From assembly GCA_017433825.1 (NCBI GenBank), contig JAFRGL010000008.1, positions 1 through 64,000 on the forward strand: 64,000 nucleotides of DNA. The letters run 5' to 3'. The notes under the pieces were generated by a model. The model made no database searches, was not told the origin of the DNA, and was given only the letters and a program-made list of their open reading frames with translations. Made by a program: the position numbers and the translations under genes. Of the stretch, positions 35,398-44,089 are shown piece by piece; position 1 is the stretch's first letter, and the number at the start of each line of letters is the position of its first letter. This stretch comes from Eubacterium sp. (GTDB taxonomy: Bacteria > Bacillota > Clostridia > Lachnospirales > Lachnospiraceae).

Positions 35398-37842
35398 ATG
35401 TACGAAATTGATAAAAACCTGCTGAAGGAAATTGACGGGCTGGAACTGACCGAAAGGAACAAAGCCTGGCGGAAGGCCATGCGGGAAGCCCCCTGGCGCG
35501 TATTTGTGGAGCGGGAACGCCTGGCTGTGGACTCCTGGAAGGAAACGGAAGGCGAGGATCTGGAAATACGTTTCGCGAAAATGCTGAAGAAAATCATGGA
35601 CAACGTGCCCATTAAGATTCACCCCTTCGACGAAATCGTCGGCCGCCCCACCACCGGCGTCATCGGCTGCCAGACCGCCATCAATGTGTGCGGAGACTAC
35701 ATCCATGACATCTGGAATGATGACGGCGTCATCGGCGTGACCCTGGACGCGGAAGCCTACCTTTCCAAAGAAGAACTGGAGGTCCTAAGGGAAGCCGTGC
35801 GCATCTTCGAGCCCATAAGCATGCCCAAAAAGACCTACGACGCCTGGCATGAGCTGGTGGGCGACTGGGTTCTGGACGCGGAAGCGGCCAAGCTGAAGGA
35901 CCCGGCGCTGCAGAACGGCATTACCGGCCAGAGCACCTCCTCCTTCGACTGGGAGCATATCCTGCCCGCGGGGCTGGGGGAATACATCCGCCGCTGCGAA
36001 AAGCACATTGAAGACTATATTGCCGCCAAAGGCACGGACATCAATAAGATTTATTTCTGGAAGGCTTCCATTATCTGCCTGCAGGCGGTAATTGATCATT
36101 CGAAGCGCTACGCCGCCCTGGCCAGGGAAATGGCTGCCCAAACGGAAGACGAAGAGGAAAAGGCCCGGTTGCTTACAATAGCCGAAACCTGCGATTATGT
36201 CCCGGAAAACCGGCCCCGCACCTTCCGCGAGGCCCTGCAGTTCATGGAAATGTGCTCTTTGGGCAAATGCTTTGAAAACCCGATGCAGAACAACAGCCAC
36301 TGGGGCAGGGGCGACCAGTATCTGTATCCATATTTCAAACACGATCTGGAAGCCGGCGTGCCGCTTTCCGAACTGGCCGGCTGCCTTGCGGACCTGGTCG
36401 GCCGCTGGGGCACCCAGACCTTCGTGTCCGACGACATGAACAAGGAAACCCACCAGGTGAATTTCGGCATTAATAACGTCATGGTGGGCGGCCTGGGCCA
36501 GGATCACACGGACATGAGCAATGAATTAAGCTACCTGTTCCTGCATGTGGTGGGCAAACTGAAGCTTTCCTCCCCCACCGTGGGCTTAAGGTGGAATAAA
36601 CAGACGCCGGACTGGCTGATGAACAAGGCCATCCGCACCAATATGGAGACCAGGGGCGGCATCCCCCTGTTCCAGAACGACGAAATCATGATTGCCCGTT
36701 ACTCAGACAACGGCATCCCGTTTGAGGAAGCGGTGGAATGGAGGGGCTTAGGCTGCGTCTATCCCTGCGTGCCTAACCGGGCCGAGCATTACGGCGCGGA
36801 GGGCATGGCTGCCTTCAACCTGGCAGGTATCCTGCACATGACGCTGCACAACGGACTGGATATCAACGGCAGACAGACCGGCCTTGCCACGGGCGACCCG
36901 AGGAATTTCAAAACCTTTGACGAGCTGTACGAGGCTTTCTTCGCCCAGCATAAAGCGCTCTGCCACAAGGTTTTCTGGCTTTCAGCCGTTGCCCGGGATA
37001 TTGCCCATGAATTCATCCGCACACCCCTGCTCTCGATTCTCGGCATAGAGGCATCCATGGATCTGGGCCAGGATCTCACCTTTGCCCACCCGGATCACGC
37101 CATGTTCGGCATCTCCGACCGGGCCATCATTGACGTGGCAGATTCCCTGCTGGCAGTCAAACACCTGGTTTATGATGACAGGGTGCTGACCATGGACGAA
37201 CTGATGAATGCCCTGGACAGCAATTTTGAAGGTGAGCGGGGAATGGATATCCGCAACCTGTGCCTGCGGCAGCCGAAATACGGCAACGACATTCCTGAGG
37301 CCGACGAAATGGTTAAGCGTATCAGCGACCGTTCGGCGGAAATCATCCGCTCCTACGACAATTCGCCTTATCCGCGGCTTCTGATTTCCAGGGAAGGCCT
37401 GGCATGGCATTATTTCGGAGGTCTTGGCGCAGGCGCGCTGCCCAACGGACGTTTCGCGCTTGAACCGTTAAACGACGGTTCCCTAAGCCCGATGCGGGGT
37501 GCGGACAAGAACGGTCCCACGGCTGTCCTGCGTTCCGCCCTTGCTTCCGGCTACAGCAACATCTGCTGTTCGGCGGTGCTGAACCAGAAGTTCAATTCTT
37601 CGGTTCTGGATTCGGAGGAAAATATCGGAAAGCTGGCGGCTTACACAGGCGCGTTCATGAACGCGGGCGGTACGCACATCCAGTACAATATCATTGATAC
37701 GGAGCAGCTGAAGGAGGCCAAGAGGAGTCCGAAAAATTACCAGGACCTGATCGTACGAATCGGCGGTTTTTCCGCTTATTTCGTACAGCTTTCCGAAGGC
37801 ATCCAGGATGATGTGATCTTCCGAAGTGAATTCTCGATGTAA
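35398..37842 (+). CDS. Glycyl radical enzyme 2 (class uncertain)
   Basis: An 814-residue glycyl radical enzyme. The probable catalytic cysteine is C453 in GLGCVYPCVPN, with a second cysteine at C457. The radical glycine is G790 in VRIGGFSAYF, where Phe replaces the usual Tyr after the glycine. GCVY instead of GCVE argues against a standard diol, glycerol or choline-type enzyme. ACGGAGG lies just upstream of the ATG. It is cotranscribed with the first enzyme. The pair may be a hetero-oligomer or two steps of one pathway. The element copy at 37962 follows. Confidence 0.92.
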   Translation: MYEIDKNLLKEIDGLELTERNKAWRKAMREAPWRVFVERERLAVDSWKETEGEDLEIRFAKMLKKIMDNVPIKIHPFDEIVGRPTTGVIGCQTAINVCGDYIHDIWNDDGVIGVTLDAEAYLSKEELEVLREAVRIFEPISMPKKTYDAWHELVGDWVLDAEAAKLKDPALQNGITGQSTSSFDWEHILPAGLGEYIRRCEKHIEDYIAAKGTDINKIYFWKASIICLQAVIDHSKRYAALAREMAAQTEDEEEKARLLTIAETCDYVPENRPRTFREALQFMEMCSLGKCFENPMQNNSHWGRGDQYLYPYFKHDLEAGVPLSELAGCLADLVGRWGTQTFVSDDMNKETHQVNFGINNVMVGGLGQDHTDMSNELSYLFLHVVGKLKLSSPTVGLRWNKQTPDWLMNKAIRTNMETRGGIPLFQNDEIMIARYSDNGIPFEEAVEWRGLGCVYPCVPNRAEHYGAEGMAAFNLAGILHMTLHNGLDINGRQTGLATGDPRNFKTFDELYEAFFAQHKALCHKVFWLSAVARDIAHEFIRTPLLSILGIEASMDLGQDLTFAHPDHAMFGISDRAIIDVADSLLAVKHLVYDDRVLTMDELMNALDSNFEGERGMDIRNLCLRQPKYGNDIPEADEMVKRISDRSAEIIRSYDNSPYPRLLISREGLAWHYFGGLGAGALPNGRFALEPLNDGSLSPMRGADKNGPTAVLRSALASGYSNICCSAVLNQKFNSSVLDSEENIGKLAAYTGAFMNAGGTHIQYNIIDTEQLKEAKRSPKNYQDLIVRIGGFSAYFVQLSEGIQDDVIFRSEFSM

Positions 37843-37961
37843 ATAATAAAAAAGGTAAATCATTTGCTTTGCTGCAAATCAGCCGCCTGATTTATGGGCC
37901 CGGCCCAGGGATACAGTATCCTGCCTGCCGGCATGTTCCCGGAAACCCGCAGACATTTGAA

Positions 37962-38187
37962 CCGGCAGAAAAAATACGCCGGTATTGGAGCGAGCGCGAT
38001 TAAAAACGCCGCTGTCGGAAAAGACTGATGAGGGGCAAAAAGTTGCTTCGGAGCAATTCTTTTTGAGGCCTGCTGAGGCGAGTTGTCATCAGAGAACTCG
38101 TCGAATCAGGCCGGTACCCGAAATCAGGCTTTTCTGCAGCGGCATGTTTTTTACAGCGAAGCGACCTACTGGCGTGTTTTTTGCCGG
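37962..38187. ncRNA. Structured repeat element, copy 2
   Basis: A 226-nt second copy of the element at 21023. The outer stem is CCGGCA (37962-37967) with TGCCGG (38182-38187), completely different bases from copy 1 but still paired. The next stem ACGCCGGTA pairs with TACTGGCGT through one G-U. The inner stem is GCCGCTG with CAGCGGC, where copy 1 has GTCACTG with CAGTGAC. The apical hairpin is CGAGTT with AACTCG. Unpaired blocks such as GATGAGGGGCAAAAAGTTGC and GGCCGGTACCCGAAATCAGG are identical in both copies. The preceding stretch 37845-37930 has smaller hairpins (TAAATCA/TGATTTA, GGATAC/GTATCC). No gene is seen between 37843 and 38257. Confidence 0.7.
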
Positions 38188-38257
38188 ATCGGATATCTGC
38201 AGGTTATCCGTGCCGGTTCAGCCGGTTGATTTTTACAAATTCATGGATTATTTACTA

Positions 38258-38896
38258 TTAATCTATGTACTCCAGCAGTTCATGCGGGGCGGAGGGGATG
38301 TACTGTGCGGGGAGGGTGCGGTCGGCGCAGTCACTCCAGCCTGCCAGGGCGAAATCCACGCCGGCGGCAGAAGCAGCACCGTAGTCGCTGGCCGCGTCGC
38401 CGATGAACAGCACCTCCTCCGGGCGGGCGCCGTATTTGTCAAAAAACATCAGAAGTGCGTCCGGATAAGGCTTCGGCCGCGGGGCATATTCGCTATGCAT
38501 GATCTCCGAAAAAAGCGGCAGCACGTCTTCGAACTGGCTGTCGAACCCGAAAACCTGCGGGTCCCGGCCCGTGGAAATCGCCAGAACCGCACCCTTTTCC
38601 TTTAATGCGCGCAAAAGCTCCTTTACACCCGGATAAACCTTCACCTTGTCGTTGTTCTCATAAGCCAGCCGGCACAGAAGCTCCACCTCTTCCGTCACAT
38701 TTTCCGTGATGCCGATGGCAGCCAGCCCCGGCTTCGGCGCCATGATGAAACAGTGGTCGTTCAGATACTGCTCCGAATACTCTCCCGTTCCGCGCCTTTT
38801 CGCCATTTCCCTGTACGCGCCGATGACGGCATCCCTGGTGTCCTCCAGGGTGCCGTCCATGTCAAAAATGAAGTATTTGTATTTTTTTGTGCTCAC
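38258..38896 (-). CDS. HAD-family hydrolase (phosphoglycolate-phosphatase-like)
   Basis: A 212-residue HAD phosphatase. Motif I is FIFDMDGTLEDT, motif II lies in LAISTGRDP and motif IV in LFIGDAASDYGAA. The GTG start at 38896 overlaps the stop of the upstream gene in a GTGA arrangement, with AGGGG upstream, so translation is coupled. It is the last gene of the DeoR-kinase-SDR-BtpA block and probably dephosphorylates a sugar phosphate or related metabolite of that pathway. Confidence 0.86.
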   Translation of the reverse strand: MSTKKYKYFIFDMDGTLEDTRDAVIGAYREMAKRRGTGEYSEQYLNDHCFIMAPKPGLAAIGITENVTEEVELLCRLAYENNDKVKVYPGVKELLRALKEKGAVLAISTGRDPQVFGFDSQFEDVLPLFSEIMHSEYAPRPKPYPDALLMFFDKYGARPEEVLFIGDAASDYGAASAAGVDFALAGWSDCADRTLPAQYIPSAPHELLEYID

Positions 38897-39699
38897 TGTC
38901 CCCTGATCTCACGAACCTTGGCCATAAACGCCGCAACCCGGGCCTCATCCACATGATTTTCGAAAATGCCGTCTTTCTTGAATGTGGTGCCGATGACCGC
39001 ACCGTCTGCGATGGCAAGCTGTGCTTCCACATTTTCAAGGCGCACACCGGTGTTGGCAAATACAACCGTATCCGGCACGGTATCCTTTACCCTCTTCAGC
39101 ATGGAAGTATCGGTCATGGTGCCGGCGGTCAGGCCGGATACGCACAACGCGTCGGGCCTGTTGTTGAATACCGTGGATTTGGCAATGCTCTCGATATCCC
39201 TGTCAGCCACATACTTGGCAGCCTCGGGCAGGATATTGAACAGTACCTTCACGTCCCCTGCGTCCACTCTTCTGCGGTGCCGGATGGTTTTGCCCACGTT
39301 TGTATTCCACAGGCCGAAATCACTGGCGTAAACGCCGGTGAAAATCTCACGGACAAACTTCGCGCCTGTCGCAGCCGCCAGATCCAGGGATTTCTCCGCA
39401 TCCCACAGTACATTGACGCCGAAGGGGATTTTGATATCGGGCATCAGCTCGCCGATAAGCCTGGCCATGCAGGCTACGGTCACCGTTTCCACGTCGGTCA
39501 GATAGGGAAGGCTGAATTCATTGGAAAACATAACCGCGTCCACGCCGCCGTTCTGCAGGGCAATAAGGTCTTTCCTCGCGTTCTCGATGACTTTCTCCAT
39601 GCCGCTGCCGTCATAGTTGGGATCGCCGGGCAGGGGATCCAGATGGCACATGGCAATAATCGCTTTTTCAGTTCCGATTACATCTTTTAACCAGCTCAT
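38893..39699 (-). CDS. BtpA/SgcQ family protein
   Basis: A 268-residue TIM-barrel-like protein of the BtpA family. It contains AMCHLDPLPGDPNYDG at the N-terminus, NGGVDAVMFSNEFS and a VVFANTGVRLENV segment near the end. Family members are associated with photosystem I biogenesis in cyanobacteria and with carbohydrate operons (SgcQ) in enterobacteria. The latter fits this context of kinase, SDR and phosphatase. AAGGAGG before ATG 39699 sets the start. Enzymatic role unproven. Confidence 0.85.
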   Translation of the reverse strand: MSWLKDVIGTEKAIIAMCHLDPLPGDPNYDGSGMEKVIENARKDLIALQNGGVDAVMFSNEFSLPYLTDVETVTVACMARLIGELMPDIKIPFGVNVLWDAEKSLDLAAATGAKFVREIFTGVYASDFGLWNTNVGKTIRHRRRVDAGDVKVLFNILPEAAKYVADRDIESIAKSTVFNNRPDALCVSGLTAGTMTDTSMLKRVKDTVPDTVVFANTGVRLENVEAQLAIADGAVIGTTFKKDGIFENHVDEARVAAFMAKVREIRGQ

Positions 39700-39724
39700 T
39701 TTATGCCTCCTTTTCTTTATACGG

Positions 39725-40504
39725 TCAGATCTGCGCGCCGCCGGCCACATTTACGGCTTCGCCGGTGAGGAATTTCGCTTCCGGGGATACCAGGAAGCCT
39801 ACCACGTCCGCCACGTCCTCGGGATAGCACAGCCTCCCTAAGGGGGTGTTTGCAATATAGCCTTCGATAACCTCTTCCGGGGTAATACCCCGCATATTGG
39901 CCTCCCAGACCTTCTCCCTTTCCTGCATACTGGTCTTGACATAGCCCGGGCATACGCAGTTGACGGTGATGCCGTACTGGGCAAATTCCAGCGCGCAGGC
40001 TTTGGTGAAGCCCAGCACCGCGAACTTGGACGCGGTATAATGCGCCAGCATCGGGTCCGGCTTGATGGCCGCCATCGAACAGGTGTTCACGATACGGCCG
40101 CCTTTTTCCTTCATTAACGGCAGGGCCGCCTGGGTTACCAGGAAGACACCCTTTGAATTGACATTGAAATTGAAATCCCACTCCTCTTCCGTCAGATCGC
40201 TGATGTGGTTCATGGTGGAAACGCCGGCATTGTTGTCCAGGATGTCCAGGTGTCCGTATTCCTCCTTCACCTTTTCCATCACGGCGGCGATGGAAGCCTT
40301 GCTGGTTACGTCCAGCACCATAAAGGTATGCTTCTGGTTTCCCGTGGGATTGGCCAGCAGACGTACGGTTTCCTTCGCGGCTTCTTCATTCATGTCCGTC
40401 ACGATAACGGAAGCGCCCAGGGCCGCAAACTTTTCCGCAATGGCGCGGCCGATGCCGCTTCCCGCGCCGGTTACCAGCGCAACCTGATTTTCATTTGCAA
40501 GCAT
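39725..40504 (-). CDS. Short-chain dehydrogenase/reductase
   Basis: A 259-residue classical SDR. It has the TGAGSGIG cofactor site (residues 12-19), NNAG after LD near residue 92, the catalytic serine in NTCSMAA and YTASK as the catalytic Tyr-Lys pair. The C-terminus reads TGEAVNVAGG. Asp after the second beta strand (VTDMNEE) suggests preference for NAD(H). GAAGGAGAAG precedes the ATG. In context it probably oxidises or reduces the sugar or polyol handled by the neighbouring kinase. Confidence 0.9.
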   Translation of the reverse strand: MLANENQVALVTGAGSGIGRAIAEKFAALGASVIVTDMNEEAAKETVRLLANPTGNQKHTFMVLDVTSKASIAAVMEKVKEEYGHLDILDNNAGVSTMNHISDLTEEEWDFNFNVNSKGVFLVTQAALPLMKEKGGRIVNTCSMAAIKPDPMLAHYTASKFAVLGFTKACALEFAQYGITVNCVCPGYVKTSMQEREKVWEANMRGITPEEVIEGYIANTPLGRLCYPEDVADVVGFLVSPEAKFLTGEAVNVAGGAQI

Positions 40505-40534
40505 CTTTATTCTTCTCCTTCAAAATAATAGATT

Positions 40535-42040
40535 TCACTCATAAAGGCTGCCAAGCTCCGCGTTGAGGGGCAGAAGCGAGGTGTACAGTTCCCGGTAAAT
40601 ACGGTAGGCCTTGTCATATACCTTCACCGCTTCGGGATCCGGTGTAAAATGCCTGGATTCGGTAAGGAACAGCCTGATATCGCTCCAGTTTTCAAAGACG
40701 CCCGCCGCTTTTGCCGCCAGAAAGGCCACGCCCAGGGCGGAACCCGGATGCGCCGGGTATGCGATGATATCCCGGTTCAGCACGTCCGCCGCAATCTGGC
40801 ACCAGAAACGGCTTTTCGCGCCGCCGTTGGTGGCAATAATCTGCTTCGGCGCAAATCCCAGTTCCTTTATCACTTCCACATGATGCCGGAAGCCGTAAAT
40901 AACCGCCTCCAGTATCGCCCGGAAAATATGCGCCTTGGTGTGGGACAGTGTCAGTCCGTACAGGATACCCCGGGCGTTCGGGTCCATAATCGGGGTTTTC
41001 TCACCCAGGAAATACGGCAGTATGACCAGTCCTTCCGATGCCGGCGGAAGCTTTGCCGCCTCGTCGTCCATCTTCCTTAACACATCCGGGTCATCCGACC
41101 GGCAGATGTCGTTGGTGAACCACTTCACCAGGGAGCCGGACGCTGCCATGCAGCCGTTGATCAGGTATTTCCCGGGCACGTCCGAGAAATCGATGAACAG
41201 CCTGTCGCTGGTTTTCAGGGTTTCCGTGCAGTACAGGATGTCCCCCGCGCCGCCGAATTTGATCAGCAGGTCGCCTTCGTCGATAATGCCTGCCGCCAGG
41301 GTGGACGCCACGTGGTCCGCGCTTCCCGCGATAATGGGGATGCCGCCCTTAAGGCCCGTTTCCGCTTCGAAATCCGGCTTTGTTTCCCCGATAACCGCCA
41401 TGGAATCGTTTACCGGCGGGAACAGGGATACGGGAATGCCGTAACGTTCCAGCTGGTCAGCCAGCCACTCCCGTTTCCTGATATCAAAGGCGCCGCTTTC
41501 CACGGCCCAGTTGATTTCCAGGGTTTTCACCCCGGAGAGTTTCCATGCTATGTAATCGTAGGAGCCGCAGATTGTCCGGACTTTTTCCCAGACCTCCGGT
41601 TCATTTTCCTTTACCCACAGGATCCTGGGCAGGATATGCTGCTGGTTGGTGACGCCCCCGGTCAGCTCATACAGCTCCTTCTGGTCAATTTCGTTTTTAA
41701 GACGGTCTATCTGGTCCACGGAGCGGGCATCATTCTGCTGGATGGAATTGCGTACGGGCACGCCGTCTTCGTCCAGCATGACGATGGCCGGGACCATGCC
41801 GCTTACGCCGATGCAGCAGATTTTCTCCACCAGCTCCGGGAACCGGCTGTTGATGTCCGCAATGCCCGCGAGGGTATTGGTCCACCATTTTACGGCGTTC
41901 TCCTCCGCCCAGCCCGGATGCAGGGAAAGCAGATCGTGAGGCTTACTGGATTCCGCCACGATTTTCCCCTCCGGGGAAATCAGGATAACTTTTACGGCTG
42001 TTGTGCCGATATCAATGCCAAGTACGGTTTTCTCTGTCAT
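40535..42040 (-). CDS. FGGY-family carbohydrate kinase (xylulokinase-like)
   Basis: A 501-residue sugar kinase. The N-terminal phosphate loop is LGIDIGTTAVKVILI, the substrate region LHPGWAEEN, and GGAGDILYCTET with ATNGGAKSRFWCQIAADVL form the C-terminal ATP site. Length and motifs are those of xylulokinase- or gluconate-kinase-like proteins, but the substrate is not determined. GAAGGGGAA precedes the ATG. The DeoR regulator gene ends 10 nt upstream, so they share a transcript. Confidence 0.9.
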   Translation of the reverse strand: MTEKTVLGIDIGTTAVKVILISPEGKIVAESSKPHDLLSLHPGWAEENAVKWWTNTLAGIADINSRFPELVEKICCIGVSGMVPAIVMLDEDGVPVRNSIQQNDARSVDQIDRLKNEIDQKELYELTGGVTNQQHILPRILWVKENEPEVWEKVRTICGSYDYIAWKLSGVKTLEINWAVESGAFDIRKREWLADQLERYGIPVSLFPPVNDSMAVIGETKPDFEAETGLKGGIPIIAGSADHVASTLAAGIIDEGDLLIKFGGAGDILYCTETLKTSDRLFIDFSDVPGKYLINGCMAASGSLVKWFTNDICRSDDPDVLRKMDDEAAKLPPASEGLVILPYFLGEKTPIMDPNARGILYGLTLSHTKAHIFRAILEAVIYGFRHHVEVIKELGFAPKQIIATNGGAKSRFWCQIAADVLNRDIIAYPAHPGSALGVAFLAAKAAGVFENWSDIRLFLTESRHFTPDPEAVKVYDKAYRIYRELYTSLLPLNAELGSLYE

Positions 42041-42050
42041 ATATTCCCCT

Positions 42051-42842
42051 TCACCGTTCCTTTGTCACAATGACGCGTCCGATGCTTTTTTTCATTTCCG
42101 CAAGATGCTCCGGCAGAATTCCGCTGTCGGTAATAAGTGTATCAATGCAGTCCAGGGTACATACCTTTGCAAGGGCCCTTTTGCCGATCTTCGTGTGGTC
42201 AATCAAAAGATAGACCGATTCTCCGGCTTCCACCGCGACTTTCTTGATTTCCGCTTCCGGCACGTTGCTGTTGGACACACAGGATAAATCCACCGCGTCC
42301 GCGCCGAGGAAAACCTTGTCCACCTTCAGGCCGCGGATGAAATCCACCGCCTGCATGCCTAAAAGCACGTTGTTGTGGCCCTGCCGCCTGGTGCCGCCGG
42401 TAATGGTAATCGTCGAGCTGGGATGCAGCTCACAGGAATAGGCTACCATCAGGTCATAAGTGAAAACCGTCAGGTCCGGAATGCCGCCCAAAGCCCGGCC
42501 CAGAAAATAGCTCGTGGTCCCGGAATCCAGGAACAGGGTGTCCCCGGGGGAGATTTCCTTCAGAGCTTCCGTGGCAATTTCCCTCTTTTCCGCTTCCATC
42601 AGGGTCATCTTCTCCTCGTACCGGCGCTCGAAGGAAGTGCCCTGCCGGCGGTAAATCGCACCGCCGTGGGTTCTTTCCAGGCTGCCGGACAGGTGAAGCT
42701 CGTCCAGGTCCCTGCGGACGGTCGCCTCGGAGACAAAAAGCATCTCAGACAGTTCCTTGATCTGGGCGCTTCCGTGCTGCCGGATATATTCTATGATTTT
42801 CTGCTGGCGTTCCGCCGGAACGTAATTCTGCCTGTAGTTCAT
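42051..42842 (-). CDS. DeoR/GlpR-family transcriptional regulator
   Basis: A 263-residue sugar-responsive repressor. The N-terminal helix-turn-helix RQQKIIEYIRQHGSAQIKEL is followed by SEMLFVSEATVRRDLDEL and the family marker RTHGGAIY. The C-terminal DeoR sensor domain has LFLDSGTTSYFLGRAL and VFLGADAVDLS. It probably senses the phosphorylated product of the adjacent kinase and controls this operon. ATG 42842 has a weak AGAGAAGAA site. An ATG 20 codons upstream would place the terminator hairpin inside the coding region, so it was rejected. Confidence 0.9.
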   Translation of the reverse strand: MNYRQNYVPAERQQKIIEYIRQHGSAQIKELSEMLFVSEATVRRDLDELHLSGSLERTHGGAIYRRQGTSFERRYEEKMTLMEAEKREIATEALKEISPGDTLFLDSGTTSYFLGRALGGIPDLTVFTYDLMVAYSCELHPSSTITITGGTRRQGHNNVLLGMQAVDFIRGLKVDKVFLGADAVDLSCVSNSNVPEAEIKKVAVEAGESVYLLIDHTKIGKRALAKVCTLDCIDTLITDSGILPEHLAEMKKSIGRVIVTKER

Positions 42843-42861
42843 CTGTTCTTCTCTTTTGTCT

Positions 42862-42899
42862 AAAGGCATATCCCCGTGCAGGCACGGGGATACGCCTTT
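42862..42899. terminator. Hairpin between the importer block and the regulator gene
   Basis: AAAGGC plus TCCCCGTGC (42862-42879) pair with GCACGGGGA plus GCCTTT (42882-42899). It lies 41 nt past the solute-binding protein stop and 20 nt before the DeoR start. It probably attenuates or ends the importer transcript while allowing some read-through into the catabolic block, since no clear separate promoter for the DeoR gene is seen. Confidence 0.7.
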
Positions 42900-42939
42900 C
42901 ATTTACCTGCGTATCATTTACGCCTGTACCTGTTTAAAA

Positions 42940-44022
42940 TCAGTTGCCGTGTACAGTTCCCCAGAGCTGGTTCCAGTGCTCGATGATGCCGGCTTTGCCT
43001 TCGGTAAGCTCGGCTACCGGACGGATAACCCAGGTAATGGTGGAGGTATCAGCCAGCCATGCTTTCTCGGGCATGGTGTAGTTCTTGTTGGTGAAACGAA
43101 CGGTGCCTTCCATGTAGGCAGCCATGGCGGATTCGCCTTCGGCGGAGCCGAGGAAGTCAACCATAGCCTTCGCAGCTTCCATATGCGGGGCGTTCTTTAC
43201 AACCGCGCAGCCGAATGCAGAGGAGCTGGTTCCTTCTGCCGGGTATCTTAAGGCAATCTTGTCAGAGCCGTCCTGCAGCAGTTTAACCGCGCCGTCTTCG
43301 TAGGTCAGGCCTACCACATACTCGCCGTCATTGATGGAGTTGAAGCAGGCGGAGGATTTCTCCACAACCACCAGGTTGGCCATCAGCTTCTCGATGTAAG
43401 CCCAGGCTTCGTCGGTGTCATAGCCGTATACAGCCATGATATTGCAGAGGTTGTTCCATGCAGCTGAGGAGCTGTTGGGATCGGAGATAATAACCTTGCC
43501 CTTCAGGGCGGGATCCAGCAGATCCTCATAGGAAGTGATGTTCAGTCCCAGTTCTTTCTCCAGCTCAAGGTTTACGCAGAAGCATACCGGTGACAGATGG
43601 TTGATGCTGTAGCAGGAGTTTACACTCTGATAGGGATCCATGTTCTCTGCCGCATAGGCGGTAACCCAGGGCTCAAACAGATCCGCATACTGTTCGCCGT
43701 CGGAATCCTGCACGCCGCCCCAGACCAGGTCAGCCTGCGGGTTGTCCGCTTCGGCCTGGATCTTCGCGGTCAGCTCACCGATGGAGCCGGATACGACGTC
43801 CACGTTGATATCCGGATACTTCTCGTTGAAGCAGGTAAGAAGCGCTTCGATATCGGAATCGGTCATGGGTGTGTAAAGCACCAGCTCCGTCCCCAGATCG
43901 CCTGCAGAACCGCTCGCTGCCTCAGATTTCTCTTCCGAGCCGCCGCCACCGCCGCCACCACAGGCGCAGAGTGCGGTTGCCATTACTGCGGCAAGGATAA
44001 TTGCAAGTTTCTTTTTCATCAT
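42940..44022 (-). CDS. ABC transporter solute-binding lipoprotein
   Basis: A 360-residue lipoprotein (lipobox LCAC, cysteine near residue 20, then a poly-Gly and Glu/Ser linker). It resembles the iron/polyamine/phosphonate type (AfuA/PotD-like) of binding protein: LVLYTPMTDSDIEALL at the start of the mature domain, ADLVWGG, and SDPNSSSAAWN with EYVVGLTYEDGA in the hinge region. The ligand cannot be read directly. It faces outward and delivers substrate to the fused permease encoded upstream. AAAGGAGG precedes tandem ATGs. Confidence 0.9.
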   Translation of the reverse strand: MMKKKLAIILAAVMATALCACGGGGGGGSEEKSEAASGSAGDLGTELVLYTPMTDSDIEALLTCFNEKYPDINVDVVSGSIGELTAKIQAEADNPQADLVWGGVQDSDGEQYADLFEPWVTAYAAENMDPYQSVNSCYSINHLSPVCFCVNLELEKELGLNITSYEDLLDPALKGKVIISDPNSSSAAWNNLCNIMAVYGYDTDEAWAYIEKLMANLVVVEKSSACFNSINDGEYVVGLTYEDGAVKLLQDGSDKIALRYPAEGTSSSAFGCAVVKNAPHMEAAKAMVDFLGSAEGESAMAAYMEGTVRFTNKNYTMPEKAWLADTSTITWVIRPVAELTEGKAGIIEHWNQLWGTVHGN

Positions 44023-44089
44023 TGCATCCTCCTTTTATGTGATTGCAAAAATTATATTTCCCTAAACAGCTTATGCTGTGATAAGGCAT

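Noticed and set aside
38022-38060. Hammerhead ribozyme suggested by CTGATGAG in the repeat element
   Set aside because: Copy 1 has CAGATGAG at the same place, which changes an essential core base, and no matching cleavage-site helix arrangement was found.
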